In this document: positions 59,033-64,000 of the stretch, one piece after another | Layout: the number at the start of each line of letters is the position of its first letter | Position numbering within the stretch: position 1 is the stretch's first letter | DNA from: Erinaceus europaeus | Lineage: Eukaryota > Chordata > Mammalia > Eulipotyphla > Erinaceidae | Length of the DNA stretch: 64,000 nt | Direction: 5' to 3' | Assembly (NCBI RefSeq): GCF_950295315.1 | Contig: NC_080166.1 | Location: forward strand, 102,164,999-102,228,998 | The notes under the pieces: model-generated | The model's database searches: none | The model's input: only the letters and a program-made list of their open reading frames with translations | Told to the model about the DNA's origin: nothing | Program-made: the position numbers and the translations under genes

Positions 59033-59680
59033 TTATGGATCAATGTCAGTTAGAGCATTTCTTTCCTCTAAAGGAATATGAGTGTAAGGGTGAACTGAGA
59101 CTCTCTGTACTGTAACATTAATTATGTCATGTATGCGTTTCTTGAGGAATTGAATGAGGCAAGGAATAATCAGTGATAGAGCTACCATAGCTAGCAAAGG
59201 GCCTAGGAGAGGTAGAAGCCAAGAAGTTAAAGGAGAAGAGAACCAGGAGTTAGTATTGAAAGGGGAAAAGGAATTCTTAATATCACGGCTAAGTTTGTGC
59301 AAGGTATCAATATTCTGTTCTACAAATCCAGTTTCATTTACAAAAAAACAACATTCTTTTTGCAATGCCAGGCAAAGACCACCCCGTTCTGCATATATTA
59401 AGTCCAAACCACGACAGTTCTGGAGTACCACCTTGGCAAGGGAGTTTATCTGTCTGTGGAGAGACTCCAAGCTGTCAGAGGTAAAGTCAACGGACTGTTG
59501 GAGCTGATTTTCAATGAGTCCAGCAGCATGGAGAGATTGTCCCAAAGCTCCAGCAGCAATTCCAAGGGAAGCGGTTAATCCGATTCCAATAATCAGAAGG
59601 AGGAGAAAAATTGCACATCTGGTCCTCCGGTGGGTAGCCATCGCCAGCTGATGAAATTCTTCTTCTTCATAGAGGGTCAC
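59033..59680 (-). CDS. Retroviral Env transmembrane-subunit frame, SU absent
   Basis: A 215-codon intact frame. Retroviral TM anchors Env and drives membrane fusion after SU binds a receptor. Visible in order: VTLYEEEEFHQLA typical of the SU/TM junction, a basic RRTR at 18-21, a hydrophobic fusion-peptide-like stretch (22-47), a heptad region, an immunosuppressive-domain-like segment ending QNCRGLDLIYAERGGLC (87-103), a C-x6-CC motif (C103, C110, C111), an NET glycosylation site at 115, a membrane span (about 151-177) and a short tail. The frame opens at a GTG right after a splice-acceptor-like TTCTCTTGTTCCACAG; the first ATG is codon 14. A stop lies upstream and I find no SU, so it is not a functional Env. 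The C-x6-CC type is shared by gamma- and type-D retroviral Envs. Confidence 0.85.
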   Translation of the reverse strand: MTLYEEEEFHQLAMATHRRTRCAIFLLLLIIGIGLTASLGIAAGALGQSLHAAGLIENQLQQSVDFTSDSLESLHRQINSLAKVVLQNCRGLDLIYAERGGLCLALQKECCFFVNETGFVEQNIDTLHKLSRDIKNSFSPFNTNSWFSSPLTSWLLPLLGPLLAMVALSLIIPCLIQFLKKRIHDIINVTVQRVSVHPYTHIPLEERNALTDIDP

Positions 59681-60091
59681 CTGTGGAACAAGAGAAACTA
59701 GGAGACAAGGACCAGGTAGAGAAGAATTGACACGAAAATTAGGTCAGCAGAAAGAGAATTGGGTAGGCTGGTGAGGTTACCTGGAGTATATACTGGCATG
59801 GTGTCCTTTAATGGTAAGGACTTGCCAACAGGGACTCTGTGGATTTTCCAAGAGCAGTAATGCCATCCACCATAATAAAATGAAAACAAACATTCCAGCA
59901 TTGAAAAAAGAAAAAAGAAAAAAAATGTGTCTCTATGACTATGTGTCTCTATAAATTGGGTGGCTTTGTCAATGAGATATAATAAATGGACAATTCGAAT
60001 TTCTGTAAATATTAAGAAGGTTTAGTATAGTTACTTCATTGATACTTTAGCCAACTGAATACTGGGGGGTGCATTCCCCTTCTTTTTTTTA

Positions 60092-60330
60092 TTAATTGAG
60101 CTTAAGGGTTATAGTTTTTCTTGTTTGAGCTGTAGCCCACATAAATTTAGAAAAAGTACCAATTGAGAAAAAAAATTGTTTACCAAACATGGACAGGTGA
60201 GTTACATCAATCTGCCTGAGAGCACTGGCTTTTATCAATGGGGATTAGTCTTCAAATTCTGAATAGCAGCATCTTAATTAAACAAAGCAGGAGCCAGTAA
60301 AGTGCTCTCACTATGGCAGGTCAAGTGTTA
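60092..60330 (-). pseudogene. Integrase remnant
   Basis: Minus-strand translation with frame changes gives integrase-like fragments: QIDVTHLSMFGKQ, then GTFSKFMWATAQT, ending in a stop at 60092-60094. These resemble the start of the catalytic core, including the DVTH aspartate. Upstream, a decayed stretch may be the zinc-binding N-terminus. Stops and a shift break it. It lies 5' of env in the normal retroviral order. Confidence 0.65.
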
Positions 60331-60763
60331 AAATTTAAGATGCTTGTAAAAAAATGAAAAAAAATTTTAGAGTATGAGTGACTTTAGGAGTCATCACACA
60401 CCCATAAATAAAAGAAAAATGTTTAGTTTTAAATCTTATCATATGAGCAGTTAGTTCTTCATGTGCAGGTTGTACCTATTTACTTAAGAGAGAAAATAAC
60501 GTGTACCAAGTTAAAAGTTTAATGGTTAGAATTGGCTTGAGTTCCTTCATATGATTTTAGAAGGCTCTTTATTAAAATATACCAGTATGTTATAGAAAGT
60601 CAATACCTAATGTGTTGACATAATAAAATGTTTACTATTTTTTTTAATCACTTAAACAATTTTAAACTTAGTTTGCTAGAATCTTTGTTTATCACAAAGC
60701 TTATCACACCCTTAGGGCAGCTATAAAAAAGTGTGAGTATACAACTTAATTGATCTTTCACTT

Positions 60764-61090
60764 AAAAAGCTAAGATAGGGAGTCGGGCTGTAGTACAGCG
60801 GGCTAAGCGCAGGTGGCACAAAGCACAAAGACCGGCATAAGGATCCCGGTTCGAACCCCGGCTCCCCACCTGCAGGGGAGTTGCTTCACAGGCGGTGAAG
60901 CAGGTCTGCAGGTGTCTATCTTTCTCTCCTCCTCTCTGTCTTCACCTCCCTCTTTCCATTTCTCTCTGTCCTATCCAACAACGACGACAACAACAATAAT
61001 AACTACAACAATAAAACAACAAGGGCAACAAAAGGGAAAAAATAAATAAAATAAATATTAAAAAAATAAAAAATAAAAAAAGCTAAGATA
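60764..61090 (+). mobile_element. Full SINE (type 1) inside the retrovirus
   Basis: The element at 60778-61076 is flanked by AAAAAGCTAAGATA at 60764-60777 and 61077-61090. Head GGGAGTCGGGCTGTAGTACAGCGGGC, B-box GGTTCGAACCCC, core CACCTGCAGGGGAGTTGC and an AAC-rich tail are well preserved. Its orientation is opposite to the retrovirus. Confidence 0.95.
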
Positions 61091-61231
61091 AACCTCATAG
61101 CTTAAATGTTTAAAAATAAATTTTTACTGTTACATTTATTTTAGATGACAATATTAGACTAAATAATTTTGTTGAATCACATCTGCCGAATAAAAAAATT
61201 TTATCAGGCCAGGAATATTATGTTTAACCCT

Positions 61232-61297
61232 TTATTCCTGGCAAGGCCACTGCTCTACCCTGACTGGGTCATTAGAAAGCCAGACTAAACACGGAAT
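61232..61297 (-). pseudogene. Reverse transcriptase N-terminal remnant
   Basis: A short open piece, LVWLSNDPVRVEQWPCQE, then a stop. The PV-x-VEQWP pattern is typical of the start of betaretrovirus-like RT. Nothing of the RT catalytic core was found around it. Confidence 0.6.
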
Positions 61298-62469
61298 TTG
61301 TTAAAGTGGCAGTTGGTATTAGGGTGCTGGTGATATTTAGAATTCTCACGAGTGTGAGAGACTGCAGAGGCGTCTCACCATGCCTAGAGATCTCAGAAAA
61401 TCTCTAACTAATGAACTGATGTTGATATTAGCTATCAGAAGGACGAAACTGTCTTATATTTTAGTCTGGTAAAGGTGTGCCAACTCTACAAGTCAGGATC
61501 TTTAAAATCACATTCAGCTTAACTAAATCTTATTTAAAACTTAAGACAAAATCTAGTTATTTCAGAGGGTTAACACACATTAGTGAAAACAAAGTTAGCA
61601 CACAAATTTAAAACAGACATTCTTGGTGAAAAAATTTTTTTTTTCCTTAGCTCACAGCCACTCCCCCCCCCCCACCGGACCCCAGGAGGGGCAGGTGTGG
61701 CTAGAGGAATGATTGACTGCAGTCTTTGCCAATCTGTGGAGCAGGAGCTCTGTGATGTGATTGGCTGCACGGATGGAACAGGCGGGCTTAGTTTACCACC
61801 GCGCAGAGAAAAAATTTTGGAAGTTTCTTTTCTGGGCTAAGGTACATTTTAGATTTTTAAAGAAAAAAATCATTAAATTGCTATCAAAAGTGTGTGCTGG
61901 TTCTCTAATAACCTTTAAGTTAAAGAGACCATCTTGTTTGATTGATTTCTTTCTTTCTTTAAAGAATAACTTGCTAGCCAGATAATATCTCACTCAGAAC
62001 TGGTTTGATGTTTTCTGAGGGCTCTGGCTGTCACAAAAAAGCTTTATCTTTTGCATTTTCCTTTTAAGCAGTAAATAGCAGTTTTAAGACCATGCCTAGG
62101 TCCACTTTAATGTCTGATTGACTCAGAAATTAGGAGAGGGCATAGAACAAAATGCCACAAAAGTGGGAGAGGAAAAAATTAGGTCAGACTCATTTAAGAT
62201 TAAACAGGGGAAGGACACTCAGTTTCTCAGAGCCTGGCCGGGGTTCTGATCTGCTGAGGTTCCTTCTCTGCATCCACTCCACGAGCTTCCCTGGAGCTTG
62301 AAGGATAGGGAGAAGGAGAGAAAGATCACAGGGACTCAAACAAGAGCCTCGGGGTTACCTTCCAATGTACTTTGGTACTGCTTCTTGATTTCCTGGAGTC
62401 ACAGTCCCAATCTTCTACGGTTGGGCCAGCATTTTTTTCAACCTGGTGCTTGGGGTCGGGAAATTCTGC
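61298..62469 (-). other. Retroviral leader and unassigned interior
   Basis: Between the primer site and the RT scrap I find no gag frame. A C-run and a GC-rich stretch with two CCAAT/ATTGG motifs lie at about 61660-61800. A splice-donor-like GGAAGGTAACC occurs near 62352-62362 on the minus strand. Confidence 0.5.
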
Positions 62470-62487
62470 CCCACGCTATGGGCGCCA
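62470..62487 (-). other. Primer-binding site, lysine-tRNA-like
   Basis: The minus strand reads TGGCGCCCATAGCGTGGG, two bases inside the 5' LTR end. The first nine bases and the CGTGGGG end match a tRNA-Lys(1,2)-type site, with two extra bases in the middle. Confidence 0.75.
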
Positions 62488-62489
62488 GA

Positions 62490-63218
62490 TTTCAGGGTGT
62501 CTCTCTCCTTCTCCGGCAGGGTGGCCTCCAGGGGAAAGGTAACGGGCTGGTTCTTTCTCGCTCACGACAGGGGTGACACGAAGTAAAAGACACCAGGGGA
62601 CTCTTAGCGTGAATCTAGAATCTGAGTCCTTGAGTCCCAGAATCCTAGAGTCCGTTTATTAGCAAAATTGACATGAGTTAAATAGAAAAGAAATGGAGGT
62701 AATTATTGTTGAAATATGACAGAAATTACAGGTTTCTTAACAGTCAGCATGCCCCTAAGGTAGGGGGCTGGTATGACAGGAATTGATGAGATACAAAACA
62801 GTTATTTTCCATGACACAAGCAACTTAATTATCCAAAGGTATTTGAGAGAAGCATAGGGGTTAAACCCGTAGGGTGAGACAGAGAGAAGATGAATATCAA
62901 AAGGCCATATAGTTTGGAATTTCTCTTGTCTGGGTTCTGAGGTGTGTGATGAATTGTGTGATAAGGTGTGTTCTTCTGTGATCAGAAGGTGACTTTGAAT
63001 AAGTGAATCTGTAGCCATGTGGCCTGTGGTTAATGGAGGGAAGTACTGGGGTATCTGTGGGCCTGAGAGTCAAGAAGGAAAGAACCAAGTCTGAGTTTCC
63101 CCCCTTATGCTCACCTTGGTTGAGAAAGACTTACCAAGAGGTTATCTTCTCAGACCTCCATCCAAAGATGGGGGTGGTTCTCCCTAAGCTCTATCAGGCT
63201 TACACATGTTCCCAACAT
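62490..63218 (-). repeat. 5' LTR of the retrovirus
   Basis: Identical, as far as I can compare, to 58271-58999 at a constant offset of 4219, so no indel separates the two. A minus-strand AATAAA lies at 62655-62660. Confidence 0.93.
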
Positions 63219-63223
63219 ACAAT

Positions 63224-63719
63224 AATGACAAAGAAACTTGAAAATGTCAGTACAGAAATTGTCATTGAAAATATTTTCATAAGATTGAAGTTAGTAATAT
63301 ATAGGGCAGGCATTTAATCAGGTATAAAATGGTTCTGACAGATGAATCTGTTAAGTAGTTATCAGGTGTCTGACACCTAAACATTAAAGTGGGTTATACA
63401 AATGAATTTCTTGGCTCACAGGGGCTGCATAGAAAATGAATTCAGAGATTTTAAGTCACAGAAACTAAAAGCTGGAGCAACCTTAGAAACAAAAGTGATA
63501 ACTTTAACAACTTTTCTCCTTTCTGTTATAGTGGTAATAAAACTGTTCTAGACTTATATGCCTCAATATATTCCCAAGCACATTATTACATTTCAGATAA
63601 CATTTAAATAAGACTAATTACATATTGATTAATATCTAAGTTATATTTGGAGGAATGTACCTAAAGCTAATACCTCCTTCTACAATAGCTAATGAAAGAA
63701 CAAACTAAGAAAATGTATA
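63224..63719. other. Unique AT-rich intergenic DNA
   Basis: No repeat or gene is recognised. Confidence 0.5.
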
Positions 63720-64000
63720 GGGAGTCAGGCGGTTATTCTTCTAGCGTTTGCCCTTCTTCCGTAGCCAGTCAACAGCATCAGGTTGAGCCTGATGTAAAGT
63801 TTCGAGACCTCCTTTGAATCTGGAGAGGTGGCAGTCGTTGACTATGTGGGTCATAGTCTGTCTGTAGCAGCAGGGGCAGTTCGGATCATCTCTGGCTCCC
63901 CAGTGATGGAACATAGCGGCGTACTGGCCATGGCCTGTTCAATAGCGATTGAGGAGGACCCAATCATAACGTGCTAGGTCAAAGCCGGGTTGACGTTTGC
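63720..64000 (-). mobile_element. SINE head joined to antisense C-terminus of a non-L1 reverse transcriptase
   Basis: GGGAGTCAGGCGGTT (63720-63734) equals the first bases of the type 1 SINE. The rest, read on the minus strand from the window edge, is one frame ending at TAG 63741-63743 with a single TGA at 63939-63941 (probably a decayed CGA). It reads PGFDLARYDWVLLNR, then HHWGARDDPNCPC, QTMTHIVNDC and GGLETLHQAQPDAVDWL. The CxC...H...C pattern and this wording resemble the C-terminal end of non-LTR retrotransposon polymerases best known from invertebrates. It differs from the L1 C-terminus in this window. Confidence 0.6.

Larger units (their letters stand above)
58266..63223 (-). mobile_element. 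Defective endogenous retrovirus, minus strand
   Basis: Bounded by ACAAT at 58266-58270 and 63219-63223. Reading on the minus strand: 5' LTR 63218-62490, spacer TC, primer site TGGCGCCCATAGCGTGGGG (62487-62470, lysine-tRNA-like), a leader, decayed pol pieces (RT start near 61297-61232, integrase near 60330-60092), a SINE at 60778-61076, a transmembrane Env frame (59680-59033), a purine tract AAGAAATTAGGAGGAG (59015-59000) and the 3' LTR 58999-58271. The interior is only 3.49 kb. I see no gag, protease or SU. The pol scraps look betaretrovirus-like. It cannot make virus. Confidence 0.92.

Noticed and set aside
60841..60860. tRNA gene, from B-box-like GGTTCGAACCCC and similar sites in many SINEs
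   Set aside because: These are tRNA-derived SINE heads with SINE cores and tails, without a full cloverleaf.

Overview
This is mammalian nuclear DNA from a gene-poor, AT-rich region built almost entirely of retroelements. The recurring SINEs (tRNA-like heads such as GGGAGTCGGGCGGTAGC, a CACCTGCAGGGGAG core, and AAC- or AATA-rich tails) are, to my knowledge, characteristic of hedgehogs (Erinaceidae, probably Erinaceus). That assignment rests on recognising the repeats, not on a search. I see no host protein-coding gene, no host RNA gene and no CRISPR array. All credible coding capacity belongs to retroelements.

Layout. 1-3866: SINEs and old L1 pieces in unique DNA. 3867-22496: one large nested L1 complex. 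An outer L1 (5' UTR 3883-6447, body from 13921, tail ending 22480) is bounded by a perfect 16-bp target duplication. A full-length, fairly young L1 (6465-13903) sits in its 5' UTR just upstream of ORF1, with its own duplication AAAAAAAAGAAATGCAT. A non-autonomous LTR element (18924-21304) sits in its 3' UTR. 22497-48515: SINEs, L1 3' ends, an L1/HAL1-like ORF1 relic, and a SINE cluster at 29084-30985 carrying the signature of unequal crossing-over. 48516-49123: a probable solo LTR. 49282-51677: a second, younger copy of the same non-autonomous LTR family, with 6-bp target duplications. 51700-58265: SINEs, L1 3' ends and AT-rich unique DNA. 58266-63223: a minus-strand endogenous retrovirus with two 729-bp LTRs that look identical, a lysine-type primer site, decayed pol scraps, a SINE inside the body, and one intact reading frame for a transmembrane-type Env subunit. 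63720-64000: the first bases of a SINE head joined to the antisense C-terminal end of a non-L1 reverse transcriptase.

How it fits together. The inner L1 keeps an intact ORF1, and its ORF2 holds frame for 1274 codons, interrupted only by three stop codons. Relatives of it presumably supplied the machinery for the surrounding SINEs and truncated L1s. The two LTR elements without gag or pol, and the degraded retrovirus with identical LTRs, look like passengers mobilised by proteins supplied in trans. The most notable items are the nested L1 complex, the young but defective retrovirus with its SU-less Env frame, the non-autonomous LTR family with a heptapeptide-encoding minisatellite, the recombinant SINE array, and the SINE/RT chimera at the right edge.
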